Shown one piece after another: positions 35,535 to 45,206 of a DNA stretch of 64,000 nucleotides (its first letter is position 1; every line of letters begins with the position of its first letter). A model generated the notes under the pieces. It worked only from the letters and a program-made list of their open reading frames with translations, ran no database searches and was not told the DNA's origin. The position numbers were made by a program, and so were the translations under genes. This DNA comes from Nocardioides antri (GTDB lineage Bacteria; Actinomycetota; Actinomycetes; Propionibacteriales; Nocardioidaceae): contig NZ_VUJW01000009.1 of NCBI RefSeq assembly GCF_008373765.1, positions 1-64,000 on the forward strand, written 5' to 3'.

Positions 35535-36337
35535 CCCCTGCCGCGGTCTCGATCGCCGACGGCGCGGTCGAGATCGGAGGACGTCCCGTGCTGCGCGGGA
35601 TCGACCTCACGGTCGGGGTGGGTGACTTCCTGGCGCTGATGGGCGCCAACGGGTCCGGCAAGTCGACGCTCGTCCGGGCCCTGGTCGGCCTGCGCCCGCT
35701 CAGCAAGGGCGAGGTGCGGCTCTTCGACACCCCGCTGGACGACTTCGGGACCTGGCACCGGATCGGGTTCGTCCCCCAGCGCGCGACGGCCGCCTCCGGT
35801 GTGCCGGCCTCGGTCTGGGAGGTCGTCGCCGCCGGCCGGCTGACCCGGCGGCGCCTGCTGCGGCCGCTCTCCCGCGTCGACCGCGCCGCCATCGAGGAGG
35901 CGCTTGAGGTGGTCGGCCTCGCCCACCGCCGGCGCGACGCCGTCAGTCACCTCTCCGGTGGTCAGCAGCAGCGGGTCCTCATCGCCCGGGCGCTCGCCGG
36001 CGAGCCGGAGCTGTTCTTCCTCGACGAGCCGACCGCCGGGGTCGACCTGCCCAACCAGCAGGCGCTCGCCGGCGCACTGGCCGCGCTGAAGGCGAGGGGC
36101 GCGACCGTCGTACTCGTCGCGCACGAGCTCGGTCCGCTGGCTCCGCTCGTGGACCGCGCGGTCGTCATGCGCGACGGCCGGTTGGCCTACGACGGCGCGC
36201 CGCTGCGCGACCACGAGGTCCACCAGTCGTGGTTCGGCGAGCCGCACACGCACCATCACCACCCCGCGTCCCCCGACCACCAGGACCACGCACCACGGGT
36301 CACCTCTCCGCTGGACCCGCCGAACGGACGCCAGTGA
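35525..36337 (+). CDS. znuC: Zinc ABC transporter ATP-binding protein
   Basis: 270 residues: Walker A GANGSGKS, Q-loop FVPQR, signature LSGGQQQR, Walker B LFFLDEPTAGVD and the H-loop VAHEL. The C-terminal tail has HTHHHHP, a likely zinc-binding patch. It overlaps znuA by 10 bp and ends in TGATG with znuB, so the three genes form one operon under Zur control. Confidence 0.95.
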   Translation: MPLTPAAVSIADGAVEIGGRPVLRGIDLTVGVGDFLALMGANGSGKSTLVRALVGLRPLSKGEVRLFDTPLDDFGTWHRIGFVPQRATAASGVPASVWEVVAAGRLTRRRLLRPLSRVDRAAIEEALEVVGLAHRRRDAVSHLSGGQQQRVLIARALAGEPELFFLDEPTAGVDLPNQQALAGALAALKARGATVVLVAHELGPLAPLVDRAVVMRDGRLAYDGAPLRDHEVHQSWFGEPHTHHHHPASPDHQDHAPRVTSPLDPPNGRQ

Positions 36338-37341
36338 TGAGTCCGGACGAGCTGTTCGCGGCGCCGTTCATGCAGCGGGCGCTCATCGCCGCCCTGCTGA
36401 CCGGTCTCGCCGCGCCTGCCGTCGGCACCTTCCTCGTCCAGCGCCGGCTGGCGCTGATGGGCGACGGTATCGGCCACGTGGCGGTGACCGGAGTCGCGAT
36501 CGGGCTGGTGACCAACACGTCGCCGCTTTGGGCTGCGGTGATCGTCGCGATCGCCGGCGCCGTGCTGATCGAGGTCATTCGCGAGCGCGGCCAGACCAAC
36601 GGCGACGTCGCGCTCGCCCTGCTGTTCTATGGCGGGCTCGCGGGGGGCATCCTCATCAGCGGGATCGGCGGCAGCAGCGCCGCCACGCTCCAGCGGTACC
36701 TGTTCGGCTCGCTGACGACGATGTCGATCGACGACGTGATCGTGACCATGGGACTCGCCGCGGCCGTGCTCGCGCTCTGCCTCGGTCTCGCGCCGCAGCT
36801 CTTCGCCGTCGCGCAGGACCAGGAGTTCGCGCGCGTCGCCGGCCTCCGGGTGCGGTTCTACAACGTGCTCGTCGCGGTGCTCGCTGCGGTCAGCGTCACG
36901 GTGGCGATGCGGACGGTGGGACTGCTGCTGGTGTCGGCGCTCATGGTCGTGCCGGTCGCGACCGCCCAGCAGCTCACCCGCTCGTTCCGGACCACGATCG
37001 CCGCAGCGATGGTGCTCGGCACCGTCGCTTCGGTCGGCGGCCTCGTGATCGCCGCCTTCGCGTCGTACCAGGTCGACGCCGCGCCGGGCCCGACGATCGT
37101 GCTCCTCGCCCTCGCGGGGTACGTCGTGGCATGGCCGGTCGGGGTCTGGGCCCGCCGCCGGGCGCGACTACGAGCGCCGTTCCTCAGCGGCAGTGCCCCC
37201 GGGCACGAGCCTGCCGGTGAGCACCCCCACCAGCACGGGCCGGGCTGCGGCCACCTGGCGGTGCCACACGACGACCACGTCGACTACGTCCACGACGGCC
37301 ATCGGCACGCCGAGCACGACCACCACTACGACGAGCACTGA
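36337..37341 (+). CDS. znuB: Zinc ABC transporter permease
   Basis: 334 residues with eight to nine membrane spans of the ABC-3 family (ALMGDGIGHVAVTGVAIGL, DQEFARVAGLRV). The cytosolic tail of about 50 residues is unusually rich in histidine and aspartate (HPHQHGPGCGH, HDDHVDYVHDGHRHAEHDHH) and could sense or buffer zinc. ATG 36337 shares its A with the znuC stop. Confidence 0.94.
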   Translation: MSPDELFAAPFMQRALIAALLTGLAAPAVGTFLVQRRLALMGDGIGHVAVTGVAIGLVTNTSPLWAAVIVAIAGAVLIEVIRERGQTNGDVALALLFYGGLAGGILISGIGGSSAATLQRYLFGSLTTMSIDDVIVTMGLAAAVLALCLGLAPQLFAVAQDQEFARVAGLRVRFYNVLVAVLAAVSVTVAMRTVGLLLVSALMVVPVATAQQLTRSFRTTIAAAMVLGTVASVGGLVIAAFASYQVDAAPGPTIVLLALAGYVVAWPVGVWARRRARLRAPFLSGSAPGHEPAGEHPHQHGPGCGHLAVPHDDHVDYVHDGHRHAEHDHHYDEH

Positions 37342-37398
37342 GCCCGGCAGGGGCGGCCCGTGGCCGCTGGCGGATGCGCGGCGGGTGCAGGCGCGAAC

Positions 37399-37478
37399 TT
37401 GGCCGAGAAAACTGTCGCTTGGCCGATGAAGGTTCGTACTCCCAGCGACAGTTTCACCGGCTGGCCGGTGAAACTGTC
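37399..37478. repeat. Intergenic palindromic repeat element
   Basis: GACAGTTTCACCGGC (37447-37461) pairs perfectly with GCCGGTGAAACTGTC (37464-37478). An upstream AAACTGTCGCT (37409-37419) can instead pair with AGCGACAGTTT (37444-37454), so the two stems exclude each other. The unit GGCCGRTGAAACTGTC appears in three degenerate forms. It fills the convergent gap after znuB and may act as a terminator or be a REP-like mobile palindrome. Confidence 0.7.
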
Positions 37479-37498
37479 TCCTGTGGAAACCGACCAGG

Positions 37499-38329
37499 TC
37501 AGTTCTCGACCTGCTCCGGCAGGCACCCCGGCACTCCCTCGGTGCGCCCGAGGTTGAACGCCTCGATCCGCTGGAACGAGTCGCCGTGGTCGCCGGACAT
37601 GCCCCAGGGCACCTCGTCGGCGATAAGGTTGAGCCCGTCGACGATCTCCTTCTCGTCGCCCGGCTCGAACTCCAGCGTGGGCGGGTTGTCGTTGGCGGCG
37701 CCGTACAGGACCGCGCCGGCAAGGCAGTCGGCCTGCAGCTCGTACTGCTCCGAGTGCAGGTCCATCGACAGGTCGGCCTGGATCGCGTGTCCCCACTCGT
37801 GGGCGATGATCAGGTAGGGCCAGGCGTCGCCGATCTCGTATCCGAGCTCGAGCAGGGTCTTGTCCCACGCCACGTAGTCGCCGTCGGGGCAGTAGAAGGC
37901 GTTGCCCGGCGGGAGCGGCTCACCGAAGCAGGTCGGCGCGTTCGCCTCGTCGTAGCCGTCGTAGAGCCCCACCACGTTGGGCGGCGTGTAGCGGCCGGTG
38001 AAGTAGTCCTTCCAGTGCAGCGCCCACCAGGCGTCGGTCACTTCCTGGGCGGTCTGGATGTCCTCGGCCAGCTCCGCCTCGTCGACGGCGCCGGTCGGGG
38101 CGATCGTCATCTCCGTCATCGACTCGGTCGTCGACGTCGTCGATGTGGTCGGCTCGGTGGCGGTGGTCGTGTCCGTCGGCACCGAGGTGTTGTCGGCTCC
38201 CGGGGTGATCGTGACCGTGGCGACGGTCTCGGGGTCGGACGCCTCGGAGTCGCCGTCACCGCAGGCGGTCAGCGAGAGGACGGCGAGGACGGCGGCCGTG
38301 AGCAGCGCGCCGGTACGGGGGGACCTCAT
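37499..38329 (-). CDS. Neutral zinc metallopeptidase lipoprotein
   Basis: 276 residues. Lipobox SLTAC, a threonine-rich linker of about 60 residues, then a YpfJ-type peptidase domain with the zinc motif HEWGH and the downstream ELQADC glutamate ligand. Cysteines in TCFGE, FYCPD and ADC suggest disulfides. The cell-surface location follows from the lipobox; no substrate is known. It converges on the zinc transporter operon, but zinc regulation is not shown. Confidence 0.85.
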   Translation of the reverse strand: MRSPRTGALLTAAVLAVLSLTACGDGDSEASDPETVATVTITPGADNTSVPTDTTTATEPTTSTTSTTESMTEMTIAPTGAVDEAELAEDIQTAQEVTDAWWALHWKDYFTGRYTPPNVVGLYDGYDEANAPTCFGEPLPPGNAFYCPDGDYVAWDKTLLELGYEIGDAWPYLIIAHEWGHAIQADLSMDLHSEQYELQADCLAGAVLYGAANDNPPTLEFEPGDEKEIVDGLNLIADEVPWGMSGDHGDSFQRIEAFNLGRTEGVPGCLPEQVEN

Positions 38330-38378
38330 GGCTCCGAAGCGTACGGCGGCTGCACGCCTCCCGGCAGGGGATTCATCC

Positions 38379-39212
38379 TCAGGAAGGATCGGCGCCGCCG
38401 TACCTCCGGTCGCGCCTGGCGTAGGCCTCCACCGCCTGCCACAGGTGCCTCCGGTCGACGTCGGGCCAGAGCACGTCGGAGAACACGAGCTCGGCGTACG
38501 CCGCCTGGTAGAGCATGAAGTTGGACAGCCGCTGCTCCCCCGAGGTGCGCCAGATCAGGTCGGCCTCGGGGAGCTCGGGGACGTAGAGGTAGCGCCCCAG
38601 GGTGGCGTCGGTGACCTTGTCGGGGTTGATGCGACCGGCGGCGACATCCTTGGCCAGCGCCCGCGCCGCGTCGCCGAGCTCGGAGCGGCCGCCGTAGTTG
38701 ACGCACATGGTCAGGGTGAGGACGTCGTTGTGCTTCGTCATCTCCTCGGCGACCTGGAGCTCCTTGATCACCGACTTCCACAGCCGGGGCGCCCGCCCGG
38801 CCCACCGGACCCGCACGCCGAGCTCGTGCATCTCGTCGCGCCGCCGCCTGATCACGTCGCGGTTGAAGCCCATGAGGAACTTGACCTCCTCGGGGCTGCG
38901 CGACCAGTTCTCGGTGGAGAACGCGTAGGCCGAGACCGCCTTCACCCCGATCTCGATCGCACCCTCGACCACGTCGAACAGCGAGTGCTCCCCCTGCTCG
39001 TGCCCCCGCGTCCGCGGCAGCCCCCGCTCCTTCGCCCACCGCCCGTTGCCGTCCATCACGATGGCGACGTGCTTCGGCACCAGCTCTGCGGGGATCGCAG
39101 GGGGCCGCGCGCCGGACGGGTGCGGGTCGGGCTTGCGGGGCTCGCGGCGGGTCGTCGTCTTCGAGGTGCGGCGCACGGGGTGCAGTGTGTCAGGCGGGGG
39201 CTGTGGGTTCAT
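38379..39212 (-). CDS. uppS: Polyprenyl diphosphate synthase (UppS, cis-type)
   Basis: 277 residues from ATG 39212. The core shows VAIVMDGNGRWAKERG with the catalytic Asp, STENWSR, and DLIWRTSGEQRLSNFML with AELVFSDVLWPD. It condenses isopentenyl diphosphate into the cis-polyprenyl carrier for the cell wall. The ATG lies within the arm of the 88-bp repeat 39206-39293; GTG 39176 is an in-frame alternative 12 codons later. The first 35 residues are basic, proline-rich and not conserved. Confidence 0.92.
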   Translation of the reverse strand: MNPQPPPDTLHPVRRTSKTTTRREPRKPDPHPSGARPPAIPAELVPKHVAIVMDGNGRWAKERGLPRTRGHEQGEHSLFDVVEGAIEIGVKAVSAYAFSTENWSRSPEEVKFLMGFNRDVIRRRRDEMHELGVRVRWAGRAPRLWKSVIKELQVAEEMTKHNDVLTLTMCVNYGGRSELGDAARALAKDVAAGRINPDKVTDATLGRYLYVPELPEADLIWRTSGEQRLSNFMLYQAAYAELVFSDVLWPDVDRRHLWQAVEAYARRDRRYGGADPS

Positions 39213-39293
39213 CAAGGGATGTTGCTGGACCGACACTTCCCACGCCGTACACACCCTGGGAAGTGCATGCTCGCCGACATCCCTTGATGAACC
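39206..39293. repeat. 88-bp palindromic element, copy 1
   Basis: The outer arms GGTTCATCAAGGGATGT (39206-39222) and 39277-39293 pair perfectly. The inner arms CACTTCCCA (39234-39242) and TGGGAAGTG (39257-39265) enclose a 14-base loop. It matches the copy at 40393-40480 in arms, inner arms, loop and total length. The uppS ATG lies in its left arm. Confidence 0.9.
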
Positions 39294-39400
39294 TGCACGG
39301 GTCGATCGCACCAGGATCCGTCCACAGACGGCTCGCCTCGCACAGCGGTCCACAGGCACCGGTGAATAGCCCGCTGCGTGACGGTGGTGGCCCCCACATT

Positions 39401-40348
39401 GTGGCCGTGGACCCGCTTCGATTCCTCACGTCCGAACACGGATTCTTCACTCGCCAAGAAGCGCGTGAAGCCGGGTACGACGACCGCGCGGTCGCGCGCA
39501 TGGTGAGGTCTCGGACGTGGGTCCGGTTCCGGCGGGGGTACTACGCGTTCGCCGACGAGTGGGAAGGTCTCGACGAGGTCGGGCGCCATCGGGTGAGGTC
39601 GAGCGCCGTGCTCCGGTCACTCGGCGATGTCGTGGCACTGAGTCATGTGTCGGGAAGCGTCAGGCACGACATCGAGGTCTGGGGCGCTCCCCTTGATCGC
39701 GTGCACGTCACCCGGTTGGACGGCGGTCCAGGGCGCATCGAAGGTGACGTCGTCCATCACGAAGGTCTGACGGTCGACAACGACGTCATGGTGGTCGCCG
39801 GGGAGCGGGTGCTGCCGCCGGCTCGGTGTGCGCTCGAGGCCGGGTCCCGTCTCTCCAACGAACCCGCGCTCTGCCTGTTCGACGCCGGACTCCGCAACAG
39901 GAAGTTCGATCACGAGGAGCTCGCCGCGCAATTCCGCCTGATGCAGCACTGGCCATTCATGCGCCACCTCCACATCCCCGTGCGCATGGCCGACGGGCGC
40001 TCCGGGTCCGTCGGGGAGTCCCGCGGCAGATGGACCTTCCGGATCGTCGGCCTGCCCGCCCCGGTCCTGCAATACGAGGTACGGGATCGCCACGGCATCT
40101 TGATCGGGATCGTCGACTGGTGGTGGCCGCAGCTCAACTTGATGGGCGAGTTCGACGGCAGGATCAAGTACGGGCGTCTGTTGAAGCCAGGTCAGAATCC
40201 CGGCGACGCGGTCTTCGAGGAGAAGAAGCGCGAGGACGAGCTTCGCGAGGTCACCGGTGCAGCGATGCTCCGGCTCACCTGGGCCGACTACGAACGTCCG
40301 ATCGAGATTCGACGCCGCGTCGAGCGGCTGGCGAGGCTGGCGGGGTGA
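39401..40348 (+). CDS. AbiEi-like protein with DUF559-like nuclease fold
   Basis: 315 residues from GTG 39401 (GTG 39407 also possible). The N-terminus (1-60) is the AbiEi-type winged helix, FLTSEHGFFTRQEAREAGYDDRAVARMVRSRTWVRFRRGYYAF. The C-terminus resembles DUF559/Vsr-fold proteins: GIVDWWWPQLNLMGEFDGRIKY, EEKKREDELREVTGAAMLRLTWADY. Such proteins are common orphan genes in actinobacteria and toxin-antitoxin or nuclease roles are only suspected. It lies between recO and uppS, opposite in orientation, and is bracketed by the two 88-bp repeats. No cognate AbiEii toxin gene is adjacent. Confidence 0.75.
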   Translation: MAVDPLRFLTSEHGFFTRQEAREAGYDDRAVARMVRSRTWVRFRRGYYAFADEWEGLDEVGRHRVRSSAVLRSLGDVVALSHVSGSVRHDIEVWGAPLDRVHVTRLDGGPGRIEGDVVHHEGLTVDNDVMVVAGERVLPPARCALEAGSRLSNEPALCLFDAGLRNRKFDHEELAAQFRLMQHWPFMRHLHIPVRMADGRSGSVGESRGRWTFRIVGLPAPVLQYEVRDRHGILIGIVDWWWPQLNLMGEFDGRIKYGRLLKPGQNPGDAVFEEKKREDELREVTGAAMLRLTWADYERPIEIRRRVERLARLAG

Positions 40349-40392
40349 GCCGCTTCGTCCTGCTCGGCGCGGGGGTGGCGGGCTCCTTCGCA

Positions 40393-40480
40393 GGTTCATC
40401 AAGGGATGTTGTCGAAGCGGCACTTCCCACGCCGTACACACCCTGGGAGGTGCAGGTTCAGCGACATCCCTTGATGAACC
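40393..40480. repeat. 88-bp palindromic element, copy 2
   Basis: Outer arms 40393-40409 and 40464-40480 are the same 17-mer as copy 1 and extend by GCA/TGC outside. The inner arms CACTTCCCA (40421-40429) and TGGGAGGTG (40444-40452) have one wobble change, with the same 14-base loop in the same orientation. It lies between the AbiEi-like gene and recO. Confidence 0.9.
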
Positions 40481-40503
40481 TGCAGCACGAGCAGCCCCCA
40501 CTC

Positions 40504-41256
40504 CTACCGCTCGACGTACACCAGCGACCTGAGGCCCCGCTCCAGCTGCCACTGGACGAAGGCGGCGACCAGCCCGCTTGCCTCCCGCACGTGACGGGGA
40601 TCGGCGGCCTCGACGACGGGCCAGTCGCCGGCGAGCAGACCACCCATCAGCAGGAGGGTCTCGGCGGCCGGGCTCGCGGAGCCGGGGATCCGGCAGGTGG
40701 CGCAGAGGACGCCGCCCATGGCCGGGTTGAACCAGCGGTGCGAGCCCGGGCCGCCGTCGGCACCAGGTGAAGGCGCCCGTCCGCAGTGAGCGCAGTCGAC
40801 GCACGCGGGGGCGTAGCCGGCGACCGCGAGCGAGCGCAGCAGGTAGGAGTCGAGCACGTGCCCGGGCCGCCGCTCCCCCGACGCCATCGCCCGCAGCGCG
40901 CCGAGCAGCAGCAGGAACTGCTGGACCGCGGGCTCCCGCTCCTCCACCACCAGTCGCTCGGCTGTCTCGAGCATCACCGTGCCGGCGGTGTAGCACTCGT
41001 AGTCGGCACCGACCGCGGCGGCATACGCCCCGCGCGTCTCGGCCTGCGTGATCGTGTCGAGACTGCGGCCCTCGGCCAGCTGCAGGTCGACGTGGGTGAA
41101 CGGCTCGAGCCGCGACCCGAACCGGGAGGTCGTACGGCGTACGCCTTTCGCCACCGCGCGGACCCGGCCGTGCTCCCGGGTCAGCAGCGTGATGATGCGG
41201 TCGGCCTCGCCCAGCTTGTGGGTCCGGAGGACGATCGCCTCGTCGCGGTAGAGCAC
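40504..41256 (-). CDS. recO: DNA repair protein RecO
   Basis: 250 residues. N-terminal OB fold (LYRDEAIVLRTHKLGEADRIITLLTREHGRVRAVAKGVRR) and a C-terminal helical region with a four-cysteine zinc finger (CVDCAHCG and CATC). It loads RecA with RecFR during gap repair. GTG start right after AGGAAGA. In related genomes recO normally precedes uppS directly; here an AbiEi-like insertion separates them. Confidence 0.95.
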   Translation of the reverse strand: MLYRDEAIVLRTHKLGEADRIITLLTREHGRVRAVAKGVRRTTSRFGSRLEPFTHVDLQLAEGRSLDTITQAETRGAYAAAVGADYECYTAGTVMLETAERLVVEEREPAVQQFLLLLGALRAMASGERRPGHVLDSYLLRSLAVAGYAPACVDCAHCGRAPSPGADGGPGSHRWFNPAMGGVLCATCRIPGSASPAAETLLLMGGLLAGDWPVVEAADPRHVREASGLVAAFVQWQLERGLRSLVYVER

Positions 41257-41281
41257 TCTTCCTATTCTGCTCCCCCGGGCG

Positions 41282-42151
41282 TCAGTTCGCCGTACGGCGG
41301 CTCCGACGCGCCGGGCGCCAGCAGCCGAGCACGAACTTCGTCGCCACCAGGTCGAGCCGCTCCGGCGAGCGCCGCCACTCGAGGATCGACTTCGCCCTCT
41401 CGAACGTCGAGTTCGGCAGCTCCCCGGCGAGCATCTCGGCGTCGGACGCCGGGTGCAGCGGGTCGCGCGGGTGCCCGATGACCAGCGCCGGTGCGGTGAT
41501 CCGCCGCCGCTGTGCCGCCGGCGGCGCGACGTGGCCGAAGAACAGCCCGTGGACGTACGCCGCCAGCGGGCCGGGCTTGTGGTCGACCGTGTCCAGGCCG
41601 ATCCCCACCCACCACGGGACGATCCCGCGCGGCACCCGCCGGGTGACGAACCGCAGGCCCGAGACGGCGAACGGGAACACCCGCGCGGTGAGGAGCAGTG
41701 GCGCGAACGACACGATCGCGACCTCGAGCGCGTTGTCGAGCACCGGCATCTCGACGAGGATCCCCCGAACCCGCTCAGGCGCGGTGGCGGCGACCTCGAG
41801 GGTCACGTTCGCTCCCAGCGACGTCCCGCCGATGACCGCCTGCTGCGCGCCGAGGTGGTCGAGCAGGGCGACGACCTGCTCGGCGAAGGCGGTGATGGAG
41901 TAGGCGAACGGGTCGTCCGGCTTGTCCGAGCGGCCGTGGCCGAGCAGGTCGAGGGTGACCACGTGCGCACCCGCGGACGCCAGCGTCCGCGCGAGGCTGG
42001 CGTGCATCCGCCGCGGCATCAGCAGCCCCGGCAGCAGTACGACCCAGGCGTCACCGGTGCCGTACTCGGTGTACTCCAGCCGGTCGCGTCCTCCGTCGCT
42101 CTCGACGAAGAACTGTCCGACCCGTTCGGAGGCGAGGTGTCGTTCGCTCAC
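41282..42151 (-). CDS. Alpha/beta hydrolase
   Basis: 289 residues with the nucleophile elbow GGTSLGAN (Ser about 115), an oxyanion strand LLPGLLMPRRM, the DLLGHGRSDKP strand, the acid in GHPRDPLHP and a possible catalytic histidine region further on. The C-terminus is basic. Substrate unknown. It lies 21 bp after leuA on the same strand, so co-transcription is possible without an obvious metabolic link. Confidence 0.85.
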   Translation of the reverse strand: MSERHLASERVGQFFVESDGGRDRLEYTEYGTGDAWVVLLPGLLMPRRMHASLARTLASAGAHVVTLDLLGHGRSDKPDDPFAYSITAFAEQVVALLDHLGAQQAVIGGTSLGANVTLEVAATAPERVRGILVEMPVLDNALEVAIVSFAPLLLTARVFPFAVSGLRFVTRRVPRGIVPWWVGIGLDTVDHKPGPLAAYVHGLFFGHVAPPAAQRRRITAPALVIGHPRDPLHPASDAEMLAGELPNSTFERAKSILEWRRSPERLDLVATKFVLGCWRPARRSRRTAN

Positions 42152-42172
42152 CCCTCCATCCTGGCAGGCCGC

Positions 42173-43906
<1,734 letters not shown>

Positions 43907-43962
43907 TTACCTCGGCTGATCTCGCTGTGGGGTTTCGCGGGGCGCCGGGCGCGCAACTCACT

Positions 43963-43999
43963 CCGCAGCGAGGGGTCCGGCTGTCAGACCTCGCTGCGG
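43963..43999 (-). promoter_or_regulatory. leuA attenuator hairpin
   Basis: CCGCAGCGAGG on the minus strand (43999-43989) pairs perfectly with CCTCGCTGCGG (43973-43963). The first arm covers the last codons of the leader peptide, so a ribosome stalled at the leucine codons would free or mask it. A GC-rich second structure can form between 43963 and 43925. Confidence 0.7.
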
Positions 44000-44025
44000 C
44001 CGCTAAGAAGCAGAGCGCGCAACAT
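43984..44025 (-). CDS. leuL: leuA leader peptide
   Basis: A 13-codon frame, MLRALLLSGRSEV, with four leucines in six codons (TTG, CTG, CTT, and CTT or CTG), 80 bp upstream of leuA on the same strand. The TAGAGT at 44040-44035 is a plausible -10 that would make the leader leaderless or nearly so. Leucine starvation should stall ribosomes here and relieve termination, as described for leuA leaders in Streptomyces and Corynebacterium. Confidence 0.8.
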   Translation of the reverse strand: MLRALLLSGRSEV

Positions 44026-44090
44026 GACAAGGCCACTCTAAAGCATCGGCCCGAGGTGCGGCACACGTCTCGGCACCGCAGCCGAGAGGG

Positions 44091-44924
44091 CTACCTCTTC
44101 TTGCCGCCCGTGGCCGTGGTGCCACCCAGGCCGGCGGTCGTGGTGATGAAGTTGTGGATCGAGGGGTTGTTGACCTCGCCGTACACCCCGGGGAAGCCCG
44201 GCGTGGCGCAGCCGAGGCCGTAGCTGACGATGCCGACCTGGACCCTGCGTCCGTCGGCCAGGCGACCGAACAGCGGGCCGCCGGAGTCACCCTGGCAGGA
44301 GTCGCCGCCGAGCTCCTCCGCACAGACCTCGGTGGCGGCCTGGAAGCCCATGAGGCCGTTGGTGACGCAGTTCTCGTCGGCCACGGCTCGGACGTCGACG
44401 GCCTTGAGCTGGGCCGGGACGACCGGCGAGCCGAAGAACTCCGTGCCCCAGCCCGCCACGGTCAGCCGCGCGCCCTGCTGCTCGAGCGAGTCCTGGCCCG
44501 GCGCCGCAAGGGCGATCGCCGGCGCGGTCGTGATGTCGGCGGTCACGTGGATCAGCGCTGCGTCGTGGGTGCCGGTGTCCTCGTACCTCGGGTGCACCAC
44601 GATCCTGTCGACGGCAAGGGTCTGGCCCTGCGCGACGTCGGTGTCGATGTTGTCGCGGCCGACGGCGACCTGGATGTCGCCCGGGCGGGTGTCGACCATG
44701 CAGTGGGCGGCGGTGAGGATCCACCGCTTCGCGATGACCGAGCCGCCGCAGAAGTGGCCGGCTGTGCCGTTCTGGCCCTTGCTCTGGATCGAGGCCATGA
44801 ACCCGAAGCGGTCGTCGGTGACCTGGTAGCCCCCCACGATCGCCTCGGCGGGGTGGATGGTCGACACGACGGCAGCAGCGAATGCGGCGGTGGCTGCGAG
44901 GGCGGCGGTGATGCGGGAGCGCAT
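44091..44924 (-). CDS. Secreted trypsin-like serine protease
   Basis: 277 residues. Signal peptide, short propeptide and IVGGYQV mature N-terminus (about residue 29). The triad is His in LTAAHC, Asp in HDAALI and Ser in GDSCQGDSGGP. An Asp in the S1 region (GGDSCQ) predicts trypsin-like cleavage after Arg/Lys. Cysteine pairs match chymotrypsin-fold disulfides. The C-terminal GGKKR tail is basic. The ATG follows GGAAAGGACG. It is divergent from the 45207 secreted-protein gene. Confidence 0.92.
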   Translation of the reverse strand: MRSRITAALAATAAFAAAVVSTIHPAEAIVGGYQVTDDRFGFMASIQSKGQNGTAGHFCGGSVIAKRWILTAAHCMVDTRPGDIQVAVGRDNIDTDVAQGQTLAVDRIVVHPRYEDTGTHDAALIHVTADITTAPAIALAAPGQDSLEQQGARLTVAGWGTEFFGSPVVPAQLKAVDVRAVADENCVTNGLMGFQAATEVCAEELGGDSCQGDSGGPLFGRLADGRRVQVGIVSYGLGCATPGFPGVYGEVNNPSIHNFITTTAGLGGTTATGGKKR

Positions 44925-45086
44925 GGGGACGTCCTTTCCAGGTTCGTCGGACGACCGCCCGTGGCCGCCCGATCGGCATGCAGGACCAACGACCTGGACC
45001 GGGCCTGGGTCACGTCGGTTGACGAGACGACACCCTCGCCAGGGTGACAACCCGCGCGCGACCTGGCCGCCCGGACCGTCATGCAC

Positions 45087-45115
45087 GTCGCAAGATCACG
45101 TCTCGGTTCGGTAAA
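45087..45115 (+). promoter_or_regulatory. Shared upstream motif, 45207-46652 gene copy
   Basis: GTCGCAAG, six bases (ATCACG), then TCTCGGTTCGGTAAA, identical outside the spacer to the copy at 16597-16625. It ends 91 bp before the GTG of the secreted-protein gene. The leader after it also resembles the 15311-16504 leader, including a CCCTCGAA(A)GGGTGG hairpin and a GGAGAGGGAGA ribosome site. Confidence 0.7.
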
Positions 45116-45206
45116 GGTGTGCACCAGTCCGGTCCCGCCGTTGCCGGCGGCCGACCTCCCCTCGAAGGGTGGCGCGACCGCGTCACCACCGGGGAGAGGG
45201 AGAACC

